Position numbers and translations under genes: made by a program
Notes under the pieces: generated by a model
Databases searched by the model: none
What the model saw: the letters and a program-made list of their open reading frames with translations, nothing else
What the model was told of the DNA's origin: nothing
NCBI RefSeq assembly: GCF_030816965.1
Contig: NZ_JAUSYQ010000002.1
Location: forward strand, 8,236,001-8,300,000
From: Streptomyces canus
GTDB lineage: Bacteria; Actinomycetota; Actinomycetes; Streptomycetales; Streptomycetaceae
Direction of reading: 5' to 3'
DNA: 64,000 bases
Shown here: in pieces, positions 16,778-24,089 of the stretch
Layout: the number at the start of each line of letters is the position of its first letter
Position numbering within the stretch: position 1 is the stretch's first letter

Positions 16778-18778
16778 GTGGGGGAGAACGTGCAGACGTC
16801 GGCATACGGTTCCTGGCCCTCACCCATCGACGCGGCGCTCGCGGCCGCGCACGACGGGCACCCCGAATGGCTGGGCTTCGTCGGGGACGAGGTGTGGTGG
16901 ACCGAACCCAGGCCCACCGAGGGCGGCCGCCGCACGCTCGTGCGCCGACGCGCCGACGGGCAGGAGGAGCCGGTGCTGCCCGCGCCGTGGAACGTGCGCA
17001 GCCGGGTCATCGAGTACGGCGGTCACCCCTGGGCCGGCGCGGTGGTGGCCGGCGAACCGCTCGTCGTGTTCGTGCACTTCGCCGACCAGCGGCTGTACCG
17101 GTACGAGCCCGGGAGCGAGCCGCGTCCCCTGACACCCCTCTCCCCGGTGGGCGGCGGACTGCGCTGGGTGGAACCGCAGTTGAGGCTCGACCTGGGTGAA
17201 GTGTGGTGCGTCCTCGAGGAGTTCACCGGCGACGGACCCACCGACGTCCGCCGGGTCCTCGCCGCCGTACCGCTCGACGGCTCGGCCGAGCGCAACCGGG
17301 ACGCGGTGCGCGAACTCACCGACGACCGCCACCGGTTCGTCACCGGCCCCCGCGTCTCTCCCGACGGCTCGCGCGCGGCCTGGCTCGCCTGGGACCACCC
17401 GCGCATGCCCTGGGACGGCACGGAACTGGTCGTCGCGGACATCGGCCCACACGGCACGCTCGTCGAGCCCCGCACCCTGGCCGGCGGTCCGGAGGAGTCG
17501 ATCGCCCAGGCCGACTGGTCGCCGGACGGCCGTCTCCTGTACGCGAGCGACCGCACCGGCTGGTGGAACCTCTACCGTGACGGCGAGCAACTCTGCCCGC
17601 GCGAGGAGGAGTTCGGCGGCGCCCTCTGGAAGCTCGGCCACCGCTGGTTCGCGCCCCTGGACAGCGGACTGATCGCCGTCGTGCACGGCGGCGGCTCGAC
17701 CGCCCTCGGGATCCTGGACCCCGAGACCGGCGAATTCGTCGACGCGGCAGGGCCCTGGACCGAGTTCGCGCCCACCCTCGCGGTGCACGGCGAGCGGGTC
17801 GTCGCCGTCGGCGCCAGCCCCCGCACCGCCTACGAGGTGGTGGAGCTGGACACCTTCCCCCACGCTCGAACAACCTCGCGTGGGGGCGCCCCCATCGGCC
17901 GGGCCCGGGTGATCGGTGCCCCGCACGCCGACCCCGTCGACCCCGTGTACTACCCCGAGCCCCTGATCCGCACCTTCACCGGACCGGACGGCCGCGACAT
18001 CCACGCCCACGTCTACCCGCCCCACCACCCCGGACACCGGGCGCCCGACGGCGAGCTGCCGCCGTACGTCGTCTGGGCGCACGGCGGACCCACCGGACAC
18101 GCGCCCCTCGTGCTCGACCTCTCGATCGCCTACTTCACCTCGCGCGGCATCGGCGTCGCCGAGGTCAACTACGGCGGCTCGACCGGGTACGGGCGGGAGT
18201 ACCGCAACCGGCTGCGCGAGCAGTGGGGCGTGGTCGACGTCGAGGACTGCGCCGCCGTCGCGCTCGCCCTCGCCGACGAGGGCACCGCCGACCGCGCCCG
18301 GCTCGCCATCCGCGGCGGCAGCGCGGGGGGCTGGACCGCGGCCGCCTCGCTCACCGCGACCGACGTCTACGCCTGCGGCACGATCGTCTACCCGATCCTC
18401 GACCTGGCCGGCTGGGGCACGGGGGAGACCCACGACTTCGAGTCCCAGTACCTGGAGAGCCTGGTCGGACCGCTCGCCGAGGTCCCCGGACGGTACGCGG
18501 AACGCTCGCCCGTCGAGCACGCGGACCGGGTCACCGTGCCCTTCCTGCTGCTCCAGGGCCTGGACGACGTGATCTGCCCGCCCGCACAGTGCGAGCGGTT
18601 CCTGTCCCGGATCGCCGGCCGGCAGGTGCCGCACGCGTACCTCGCCTTCGAGGGGGAGGGGCACGGGTTCCGTCGGGCCGAGACGATGATCCGGGCCCTG
18701 GAGGCCGAACTCTCCCTGTATGCACAGGTGTTCGGGCTGAAGCCGCCCGGCGTACCGACATTGGAGCTCATCAGGTGA
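16778..18778 (+). CDS. S9-family (prolyl oligopeptidase/acylaminoacyl-peptidase-like) serine peptidase
   Basis: A 666-residue peptidase with an N-terminal beta-propeller (about 1-400) and a C-terminal alpha/beta-hydrolase. The catalytic Ser is in RGGSAGGWTAA, the Asp in LQGLDDVICP and the His in EGEGHGFRRAE; VVWAHGGPTGH forms the oxyanion loop. No signal peptide is evident, so it is probably cytoplasmic. It starts four bases after the M20 stop; the GTG at 16778 lacks a Shine-Dalgarno sequence, and GTG 16790 behind GGGGGAG is an alternative start. A small palindromic repeat (17853-17899) is inserted in frame in the propeller, adding a stretch around FPHARTTSRGGAPIG. It overlaps the LD-carboxypeptidase start by four bases. 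Confidence 0.88.
   Translation: MGENVQTSAYGSWPSPIDAALAAAHDGHPEWLGFVGDEVWWTEPRPTEGGRRTLVRRRADGQEEPVLPAPWNVRSRVIEYGGHPWAGAVVAGEPLVVFVHFADQRLYRYEPGSEPRPLTPLSPVGGGLRWVEPQLRLDLGEVWCVLEEFTGDGPTDVRRVLAAVPLDGSAERNRDAVRELTDDRHRFVTGPRVSPDGSRAAWLAWDHPRMPWDGTELVVADIGPHGTLVEPRTLAGGPEESIAQADWSPDGRLLYASDRTGWWNLYRDGEQLCPREEEFGGALWKLGHRWFAPLDSGLIAVVHGGGSTALGILDPETGEFVDAAGPWTEFAPTLAVHGERVVAVGASPRTAYEVVELDTFPHARTTSRGGAPIGRARVIGAPHADPVDPVYYPEPLIRTFTGPDGRDIHAHVYPPHHPGHRAPDGELPPYVVWAHGGPTGHAPLVLDLSIAYFTSRGIGVAEVNYGGSTGYGREYRNRLREQWGVVDVEDCAAVALALADEGTADRARLAIRGGSAGGWTAAASLTATDVYACGTIVYPILDLAGWGTGETHDFESQYLESLVGPLAEVPGRYAERSPVEHADRVTVPFLLLQGLDDVICPPAQCERFLSRIAGRQVPHAYLAFEGEGHGFRRAETMIRALEAELSLYAQVFGLKPPGVPTLELIR
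17853..17899. repeat. Small palindromic repeat inside the S9 peptidase gene
   Basis: CCCCCACGC (17857-17865) and GCGTGGGGG (17878-17886) form a 9-bp stem around 12 nt. The GGGGG arm can instead pair with the CCCCC at 17889-17893. The same pattern, in the opposite orientation and with changes, occurs at 22225-22272. Such elements are widely scattered in streptomycete genomes (general knowledge). Here it lies in frame within a coding region. Confidence 0.6.
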
Positions 18779-19698
18779 AGGAACTCGTCAGGCCGTCCAG
18801 ACTCACCCCGGGTGCGCGCGTGGCCGTGGTCGCGACCAGTGGGCCGGTGCCGGAGGAACGGCTCCAGGCGGGCCTGGACGTCCTGCGCGGCTGGGATCTG
18901 GAACCCGTCGTGGGGCCTCATGTCCTCGACCGGCACGGCGAGTTCGGCTACCTCGCGGGCACGGACGCCGACCGGGCGGCAGATCTCCAGAACGCCTGGT
19001 GCGACCCGTCCGTGGACGCCGTGCTGTGCGCCCGCGGCGGATACGGCGTGATGCGCATGGTCGAACTGCTCGACTGGAACGCCATGCGCGCGGCCGGTCC
19101 GAAGGTGCTGGTCGGGTTCAGTGACGTGACCGCGCTGCACGAGGCGTTCGCCGCCCGGCTCGGCCTGGTCACGCTGTACGGTCCGATGGCCGCCGGCATC
19201 GACTTCATCAAGAACGCGCGGGCCCAGGAGCATCTGAGGTCCACGTTGTTCGCGCCGGAGACGGTCCGCACGATCACCTCCGGCGGCAGGGCCCTCGTCC
19301 CCGGCCGGGCCCGCGGTGTCACCCTGGGCGGCTGTCTGTGCCTGCTCGCCTCCGACCTGGGCTCCGCTTACGCCCGGCCCGGCGCGCGCGGGGGCCTGCT
19401 CTGCCTGGAGGACGTCGGCGAGGAGACGTACCGCCTCGACCGCTACCTGACCCAGCTCCTGCGCGCCGACTGGCTCGACGGGGTGCGCGGGGTGCTCCTC
19501 GGGTCGTGGGAGAGCTGCGAACCCTACGAGAAGGTGCGCGCGCTGCTCCTCGACCGGCTCGGGGGACTCGGCGTGCCCGTCGTCGAGGAGTTCGGATTCG
19601 GGCACTGCGAAGGGGCGTTGACGATCCCGTTCGGAGTGGCTGCCGAGCTCGACGCCGACGCGGGCACGCTGACGCTGGAGGAACCAGCCCTCCACTGA
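18775..19698 (+). CDS. ldcA: LD-carboxypeptidase (muramoyltetrapeptide carboxypeptidase, S66)
   Basis: Serine peptidase that removes the terminal D-Ala from tetrapeptides in peptidoglycan recycling; 307 residues. The nucleophile Ser lies in LVGFSDVTALHEA, the Glu in LLCLEDVGEETYRLDR and the His in EFGFGHCEGALTIP, matching the Ser-Glu-His triad of LdcA. The conserved ARGGYGVMRMVELLDW precedes them. The GTG start overlaps the S9 stop (GTGA), with GGAG nine bases upstream. It is last in the D-aminopeptidase/M20/S9/S66 operon and is followed within seven bases by a hairpin. Cytoplasmic. Confidence 0.9.
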   Translation: MKELVRPSRLTPGARVAVVATSGPVPEERLQAGLDVLRGWDLEPVVGPHVLDRHGEFGYLAGTDADRAADLQNAWCDPSVDAVLCARGGYGVMRMVELLDWNAMRAAGPKVLVGFSDVTALHEAFAARLGLVTLYGPMAAGIDFIKNARAQEHLRSTLFAPETVRTITSGGRALVPGRARGVTLGGCLCLLASDLGSAYARPGARGGLLCLEDVGEETYRLDRYLTQLLRADWLDGVRGVLLGSWESCEPYEKVRALLLDRLGGLGVPVVEEFGFGHCEGALTIPFGVAAELDADAGTLTLEEPALH

Positions 19699-19704
19699 AT
19701 AGCC

Positions 19705-19742
19705 GTCAGAGACACCCGGTCGGGCGATCGACCGCCTCTGAC
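19705..19742 (+). terminator. Terminator of the peptidase operon
   Basis: Two nested perfect stems: GTCAGAG/CTCTGAC (19705-19711, 19736-19742) and CGGTCG/CGACCG (19717-19722, 19729-19734), beginning six bases after the ldcA stop. Confidence 0.6.
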
Positions 19743-19759
19743 ACGGGTCACACCATGAC

Positions 19760-19771
19760 TACCGGTCGGTA
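19760..19771. promoter_or_regulatory. Palindrome TACCGGTCGGTA
   Basis: A perfect 5-2-5 inverted repeat in the 269-bp gap before the LapA-like gene. The core TACCGGT resembles the operator candidates at 975-990 and 4108-4123. It may belong to another TetR-type regulator. Besides this and the terminator I see nothing else in the gap. Confidence 0.25.
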
Positions 19772-19967
19772 AGCGTCGGGTTGTGTGCTCAGTGTGGAGC
19801 TGTCTCCGTGTCCACCCCCGCCCCGCGACCGGCCGATTCGGGGCACCGGCTCCAAGTGAGCGCGCCCGGGCGGGCCGGGCGCTGGAGCTGCCGGTCGCGG
19901 GACGGTGAGTCACCCGGAGGGCAGCTCTCACCGTGCGTGACCAGGACTTCGGGCTCACCCTGGTCGC

Positions 19968-20207
19968 ATGAGCCCGAAGACCTCCGCAGGCGGCGCCACC
20001 AAGGACAGGAGCGGGGCGGTGACGCCCGCCAGGATGGTCGTCCTGCCGCTGGCCGTCCTCGCTCTGATCTTCATCTTCGAGAACACCGGGGCGACGAGGA
20101 TCCGGCTGCTGGTGCCCGAGGTGACGATGCCCCTGTGGACGGCTCTGCTCGCCACCGGCCTCATCGGCGCCCTGTGCGGGGCGTATTTCATGAAACGGCG
20201 CGGTTAG
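19968..20207 (+). CDS. Small LapA-domain (DUF1049) membrane protein
   Basis: A 79-residue inner-membrane protein with two hydrophobic segments (RMVVLPLAVLALIFIFENTG and LWTALLATGLIGALCGAYFM) and a basic end (KRRG). The FIFENTGATRIRLLVPEVTM pattern between them is the hallmark of LapA/DUF1049 domains. Function in actinomycetes is unknown. It stands alone between the peptidase operon and an acetyltransferase. Confidence 0.75.
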   Translation: MSPKTSAGGATKDRSGAVTPARMVVLPLAVLALIFIFENTGATRIRLLVPEVTMPLWTALLATGLIGALCGAYFMKRRG

Positions 20208-20248
20208 GACTGCGGAGGATCATGCCCGGCGGATCGTAGGGTGGCCGG

Positions 20249-20812
20249 ATGCCGCACACCGCTTCCCGCTATCTCGCCGAAGGCCCCCGCGTGGGCATAC
20301 GCCACTTCACCTACGAGGACGGCGCCGAGTTCACCGCCCGGGCCCGGGAGAGCAAGCAACTCCACCAGCCGTGGCTGTTCCCGCCCGACAGCGAGAGCGC
20401 TTATCTCGCCTACGCCGGCCGGCTCATCGAGGACCGGACCAAAGCAGGGTTCCTGGTCTGCGAGAAGGACGGCGAGCGGGGCGACGGGGCCATCGCCGGG
20501 TACATCAACATCAACAACATCGTCGAGGGCGGCTTCCGGTGCGGGGCCCTGGGCTACGGCGCCTTCGCGCACGCCGCCGGACGCGGGCTGATGCGCGAGG
20601 GGCTGAACCTCGTGGTCGACCACGCCTTCGGTCCGATGCGGCTGCACCGCCTCGAGATCAACGCGCAGCCCCGGAACACCGCCTCCCTCGCCCTCGCCCG
20701 CAGCTGCGGCTTCCGCCTCGAAGGCTTCTCACCGAAGATGATCTACATCGACGGGGACTGGCGGGACCACGAGCGCTGGGCCATCACCGCCGAGATGCGG
20801 GCTTCCGGTTGA
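20249..20812 (+). CDS. RimJ/RimL-type GNAT acetyltransferase
   Basis: A 187-residue acetyltransferase of the ribosomal-protein-alanine type (Acetyltransf_3). Landmarks are GALGYGAFAHAAGRGLMREG (acetyl-CoA loop), HRLEINAQPRNTASLALARS and CGFRLEGFSPKMIYIDGDWR, a classic RimJ/L ending. There is no Shine-Dalgarno sequence; TAGGGT six bases before the ATG suggests a leaderless mRNA, as for the other acetyltransferase at 5058-5588. Its last 29 bases overlap the convergent DUF6204 gene. Confidence 0.85.
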   Translation: MPHTASRYLAEGPRVGIRHFTYEDGAEFTARARESKQLHQPWLFPPDSESAYLAYAGRLIEDRTKAGFLVCEKDGERGDGAIAGYININNIVEGGFRCGALGYGAFAHAAGRGLMREGLNLVVDHAFGPMRLHRLEINAQPRNTASLALARSCGFRLEGFSPKMIYIDGDWRDHERWAITAEMRASG

Positions 20813-21131
20813 TCTTCATGGTGTCGAGGTCCGTGACCGTCGACTTCAGGTCCCGGAAGCCGTAACCGAGATCCCGCAGCGTGCCCTCGGCGCGGTCCTC
20901 CGCGATCGCCCCCGCCATCTCCTCGCCGTCCGCCGCGTCCGAGACCACCACGTACCGCATCGAGAAGTGCTTCAGCGGCGCCGGCTCGTACGACAGCGAG
21001 CCCTCCTCGGTGAACCGCATGCTCGCCATGCCGTGGTCCGCCGCCTCGGCGAGCAGCCGGGCGCGGGCCTCGTCGGTGAGCCCGTCCCAGGTTCCGCGCA
21101 CGATCACCCGGTAGGTGTGCTGCTCACTCAC
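20784..21131 (-). CDS. DUF6204-type conserved protein
   Basis: A 115-residue soluble protein, recognisable as a conserved streptomycete family of unknown function (DUF6204-like). It reads SEQHTYRVIVRGTWDGLTDE, then FSMRYVVVSDAADGEEMAGA and LGYGFRDLKSTVTDLDTMKI. The GTG start has GGGAG five bases upstream. No catalytic motif is seen. It converges on the acetyltransferase gene with a 29-bp overlap, and is divergent from the arginase-like gene 58 bp away. Confidence 0.75.
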   Translation of the reverse strand: MSEQHTYRVIVRGTWDGLTDEARARLLAEAADHGMASMRFTEEGSLSYEPAPLKHFSMRYVVVSDAADGEEMAGAIAEDRAEGTLRDLGYGFRDLKSTVTDLDTMKINRKPASRR

Positions 21132-21189
21132 TGTCGCTCCCTCGTCAATCTCGTGGACGGTCGACTGTACGTCGGCGAGGATGATCCGC

Positions 21190-22089
21190 ATGCGGAATAT
21201 CGTCGTGCTGGACGCACCCTCCAACCTCGGCCTGCGTCCGCCCGCCCCCGGCACCGTGCCCGGCTGCTACAAGCTCGCCGGCGCTCTCCGTGAGCAGCGG
21301 ATCGTGCAGAGGCTGCACGCCCTGGAGGGCGGGGTGGTGGTGCCGCCGCGCTACGACCGCGGGGACTGGCAGGAGGGTGACGGCGTCTTCAACGCCGCCG
21401 CGATCGCCTCGTACACCGTCAGGCTCGCCGACCGCATCGAGCGCCATGTACGCGCCGGTGACCTCCCCGTCGTCCTCGGCGGCGACTGCTCCATCCAGCT
21501 CGGCGCCTCGCTCGCCCTGCGCCGCGTTGGACGCTACGGCCTGGCCGCGATCGACGCCTCGCCGGACTTCCGGCACACCGGCAACTCCGACCAGATCGGC
21601 GCGGCGGGCGGCGAGGAGGTCGCGCTGGCCACCGGGCGCGGGCAGGAGGACCTGACGAACCTGGAAGGCCTGCGGCCCTATCTGCGGGACGAGGACGTGC
21701 GGTTCTTCGGGATCCGTGACGAGTTCGAGGAGGACCGGGCCGAGCTCGCCGCCCTGAAGATCCCGGTCGTGACCGTCGGTGACCTCCGGGAGTGGGGCGC
21801 GGACGCCCTCGCCCGGGCCACCGCCCAGGCCTTCGAGATCCCCGAGATCGACGGCTTCTGGGTGCACCTGGACGCCGACTGCCTCGACCCGTCCGTCATG
21901 CCCGCCGTCGACAGCCCCGACCCGGAGGGGCTCCTGCCCGACGAACTCACCTCTCTGCTGAGGCCGTTGGTCGCCTCCCCCTCCTGCGCCGGCCTCAACA
22001 TCACCATCTACGACCCCGATCTGGACCCCGAGGGCACGGCCGGCGCGCTGCTCACCGACATCGTCGTGGACGCCTTTGCACAATCCTGA
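21190..22089 (+). CDS. Arginase/agmatinase-family protein with altered metal site
   Basis: A 299-residue ureohydrolase-fold protein. The family's GGDHS is GGDCS (LPVVLGGDCSIQLG), and DAHxD is DASPD (LAAIDASPDFRHTG), so two histidine ligands of the manganese pair are absent. DxDxxDP is kept (HLDADCLDPSVMPAVDSPDP). GGDCS is common in actinobacterial members, but loss of the second His is unusual in my experience. It may bind a different metal or have lost ureohydrolase activity. The start ATG has GCGAGG nine bases upstream; an in-frame ATG lies three codons earlier. The neighbours give no pathway. Confidence 0.82.
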   Translation: MRNIVVLDAPSNLGLRPPAPGTVPGCYKLAGALREQRIVQRLHALEGGVVVPPRYDRGDWQEGDGVFNAAAIASYTVRLADRIERHVRAGDLPVVLGGDCSIQLGASLALRRVGRYGLAAIDASPDFRHTGNSDQIGAAGGEEVALATGRGQEDLTNLEGLRPYLRDEDVRFFGIRDEFEEDRAELAALKIPVVTVGDLREWGADALARATAQAFEIPEIDGFWVHLDADCLDPSVMPAVDSPDPEGLLPDELTSLLRPLVASPSCAGLNITIYDPDLDPEGTAGALLTDIVVDAFAQS

Positions 22090-22129
22090 CCGGCAGCTCC
22101 CCTGGCCGACTCACCGCCGAGCGGTTCCC

Positions 22130-23062
22130 ATGGTGATCGTGACGACGATCCGGCGAGACGTACTCACCCTGCCCGCCGCACCGCTGGGCCCGGACAACCC
22201 CCTGCCCCCGCTGCGGCTCCTCCGCGATGGAGGTACCTCCCACGCCCTTAAGACAGTGGGGGACCATCGCATCGACGTACGGGACCGGGACGACCTGCCC
22301 CGGGACATGGCCCGGCAGGCCGGTTATGGACCGCTGCACAGCCTGTTGCCCGTCCGCGTCCGGGACGGCTACGGCAGAGAGCGCGCGCCCCGCGAGTTCG
22401 AGACGATCGTGATCGAGAACGACCGGCTCAGGGCCACCGTCCTCCCCGGCCTCGGCGGCCGGGTCGCTTCCCTCGTCCACAAGCCGACCGGGAGTGAACT
22501 CCTTTACCGCAACCCGGTGTTCCAACCCGCGAACCTCGCGCTGAACGGCGCCTGGTTCTCCGGCGGCATCGAGTGGAACATCGGCGCCACCGGTCACACC
22601 ACCCTCTCCTGCGCCCCCCTGCACGCCGCCCGCGTGCCCGCCCCGGACGGCGGCGAGATGCTCCGCCTGTGGGAGTGGGAACGGCTGCGCGACCTGTACG
22701 CCGACGCCTTCGACGACCTGTGCCACGAGCGGCGCGACGACGGCGAGTCGTGGACGGCGGCCACCGCCGCGCTGGGCCGCGAGGCGATCGAGGCGCTGCT
22801 CGCGGCAGGGCGTACGGCCGAGGCGCGTTCCGTGTGGGAGCGGCTGTGTCCGGTGATCCGGGCGCGCGGCCGGTTCCGGCTGATCGAGGCCCGGCTGCTG
22901 CTCGCCGAGGAACGGCCCGAGGCGGCGCGGGCCGTCTTCGAGGAGGGCTTCGAGGTCGCCGATCTGCGGGAGGGTGCCGAGGCGATCAGCGAGCTGTGGA
23001 GTCGCCTCAGCGACGAACCGCTGCCGCCGTTCCACGACTTCCGGATGCGGCCCGAGACGTAG
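22130..23062 (+). CDS. DUF5107-family protein lacking its central region
   Basis: A 310-residue protein. The N-terminal 190 residues match the start of DUF5107/aldose-epimerase-like proteins (TTIRRDVLTLPAAPLGP; TVLPGLGGRVASLVHKPTG; NGAWFSGGIEWNIGATGHTT). The last 110 residues match the family's C-terminal tetratricopeptide-like part (RTAEARSVWERL; GRFRLIEARLLLAEERPEAA; FEVADLREGAEAI). Full family members are, from memory, about twice this length; the remaining mutarotase fold and the middle TPRs seem to have been lost in frame at about 22700. A palindromic repeat is also inserted near residue 35. A functional product is doubtful. GTG 22139 is an alternative start and agrees better with homologues. 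Confidence 0.6.
   Translation: MVIVTTIRRDVLTLPAAPLGPDNPLPPLRLLRDGGTSHALKTVGDHRIDVRDRDDLPRDMARQAGYGPLHSLLPVRVRDGYGRERAPREFETIVIENDRLRATVLPGLGGRVASLVHKPTGSELLYRNPVFQPANLALNGAWFSGGIEWNIGATGHTTLSCAPLHAARVPAPDGGEMLRLWEWERLRDLYADAFDDLCHERRDDGESWTAATAALGREAIEALLAAGRTAEARSVWERLCPVIRARGRFRLIEARLLLAEERPEAARAVFEEGFEVADLREGAEAISELWSRLSDEPLPPFHDFRMRPET
22225..22272. repeat. Small palindromic repeat inside the DUF5107 gene
   Basis: GATGGAGGTACCTCCCACGC followed by GTGGGGGACCATCG encloses a GGAGGTACCTCC palindrome. The reverse complement lines up with the element at 17853-17899, so both belong to one dispersed family. It is read through in frame as DGGTSHALKTVGDH. Confidence 0.55.
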
Positions 23063-23075
23063 GGAACCCGTCCCT

Positions 23076-23426
23076 CTAGCCGACGTTGCGGTCCACGTAC
23101 TCGTACACCACGCCGTCCGGATGCATCGCGATCAGATTGCGGCCCACCGGCGTCGGCACGGGGCCGGCGATGACGCGGGCGCCCAGCTCGCTGAGCAGCT
23201 GGTGGGCCTCGTCGACGTCCTTCACCGCGATGGTCGCCGCGACCTTGCGCAGCACCTCCAGCTCGGCCTCGGGGCCGCTCATCAGCAGGAAGCAGCCCAC
23301 CGCGGCCACCTGGACGCCGCCGCGCTCGAAACGGAGAGCCTTGGCGCCCGCCAGCCGTTCGTAGAAGACGACCGCGGCCTCCAGGTCATCGACACAGACA
23401 CGCAGCGTGGTTCCCAGAATGTCCAT
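23076..23426 (-). CDS. Glyoxalase/VOC-superfamily protein
   Basis: A 116-residue single-domain vicinal-oxygen-chelate fold protein. It starts MDILGTTLRVCVDDLEAAVV with FYERLAGAKALRFERG, the usual first beta-alpha-beta unit, and ends NLIAMHPDGVVYEYVDRN, where E would be a metal ligand. The metal-binding His near the N-terminus is replaced (TTLRV), so a binding rather than enzymatic role is possible. It converges on the DUF5107 gene 13 bp away. Confidence 0.8.
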   Translation of the reverse strand: MDILGTTLRVCVDDLEAAVVFYERLAGAKALRFERGGVQVAAVGCFLLMSGPEAELEVLRKVAATIAVKDVDEAHQLLSELGARVIAGPVPTPVGRNLIAMHPDGVVYEYVDRNVG

Positions 23427-23519
23427 GCGGACGAGCCTAGTTGCGGCGGCCGGGCCGCGGAGATCGTTTCACGCGATCCTCCCGACCCGACCGCCCGCAC
23501 CGCACAGGTGACCCCCGGC

Positions 23520-23544
23520 GTTATGCGTACGCCCGTGCGGGTAC
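23520..23544 (+). promoter_or_regulatory. SigB-type promoter, leaderless, before the holin-like gene
   Basis: GTTA (23520-23523), 15 bases, then GGGTAC (23539-23544). This matches GNNT-N14-16-GGGTAC except the fourth base of the -35. The ATG at 23554 is nine bases beyond the -10, so the message would have almost no leader. Confidence 0.5.
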
Positions 23545-23553
23545 CCGGCGGCC

Positions 23554-24057
23554 ATGGAGCGCTTGGATCACCTGGAGCATCTGGACAGGCATCTGGTCGA
23601 CGAGCTGGCGCAGGTGGCGCGCGAGACCGTACGGGACGAGCTGCGCGAGCAGACGCGCAAGCAGCGCCGCACGGCCATGTTGTACGCCGCGTCCGGTGCG
23701 GTCGCGCTGTACGCGGGAGCGGCCCTGGCACTGGCCGTGGGCCTCGCCCTCGCTCTCGGGCTGCCCGACTGGGCCGCCGCGCTGATCACCGCCGCGATCC
23801 TGGGGGCCGTGGCCTATGCGCTGCGCGGTGCCGCCAGGCCCGCCGCGTCCCGGCCGACGGCCGGGCGGGCGGAGGCGGTGGCCGGGCAGGACAGGGCCGC
23901 CGGCGCAACGGCACCGGTGGCCGCGCCGCCGAGCGGGCTCGGAACGCCGTATCCGCCCGTGCCGCCGGTCGCCCCCGGGGCGCCGGGCACACCGGAGCCT
24001 GCCGCGGCGCCGCGGCAGGACGACATCGACCCTGAGCAGCCGCATCACCGGGCGTGA
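23554..24057 (+). CDS. Holin-X-like/DUF membrane protein
   Basis: A 167-residue protein. A charged N-terminal helix (residues 1-45, DRHLVDELAQVARETVRDEL) precedes two membrane helices (about 47-67 and 71-90, AVALYAGAALALAVGLALAL and WAAALITAAILGAVAYAL), then a Pro/Ala-rich tail. This is the layout of actinobacterial 'phage holin family' (Holin-X) stress proteins, which are not true phage holins. It overlaps the next reading frame region and is probably cotranscribed with the SDR gene 33 bp downstream. The promoter resembles the general-stress SigB class. Confidence 0.65.
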   Translation: MERLDHLEHLDRHLVDELAQVARETVRDELREQTRKQRRTAMLYAASGAVALYAGAALALAVGLALALGLPDWAAALITAAILGAVAYALRGAARPAASRPTAGRAEAVAGQDRAAGATAPVAAPPSGLGTPYPPVPPVAPGAPGTPEPAAAPRQDDIDPEQPHHRA

Positions 24058-24089
24058 CGCGTGGTGCGGGACGCGTGGAAGGAACGGGC

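Noticed and set aside
14643..19698. Natural-product biosynthetic cluster
   Set aside because: No synthase, ligase or transporter genes accompany the peptidases.
23554..24057. Phage holin and prophage remnant
   Set aside because: No integrase, lysin or structural phage genes nearby; holin-like membrane proteins are ordinary actinomycete genes.
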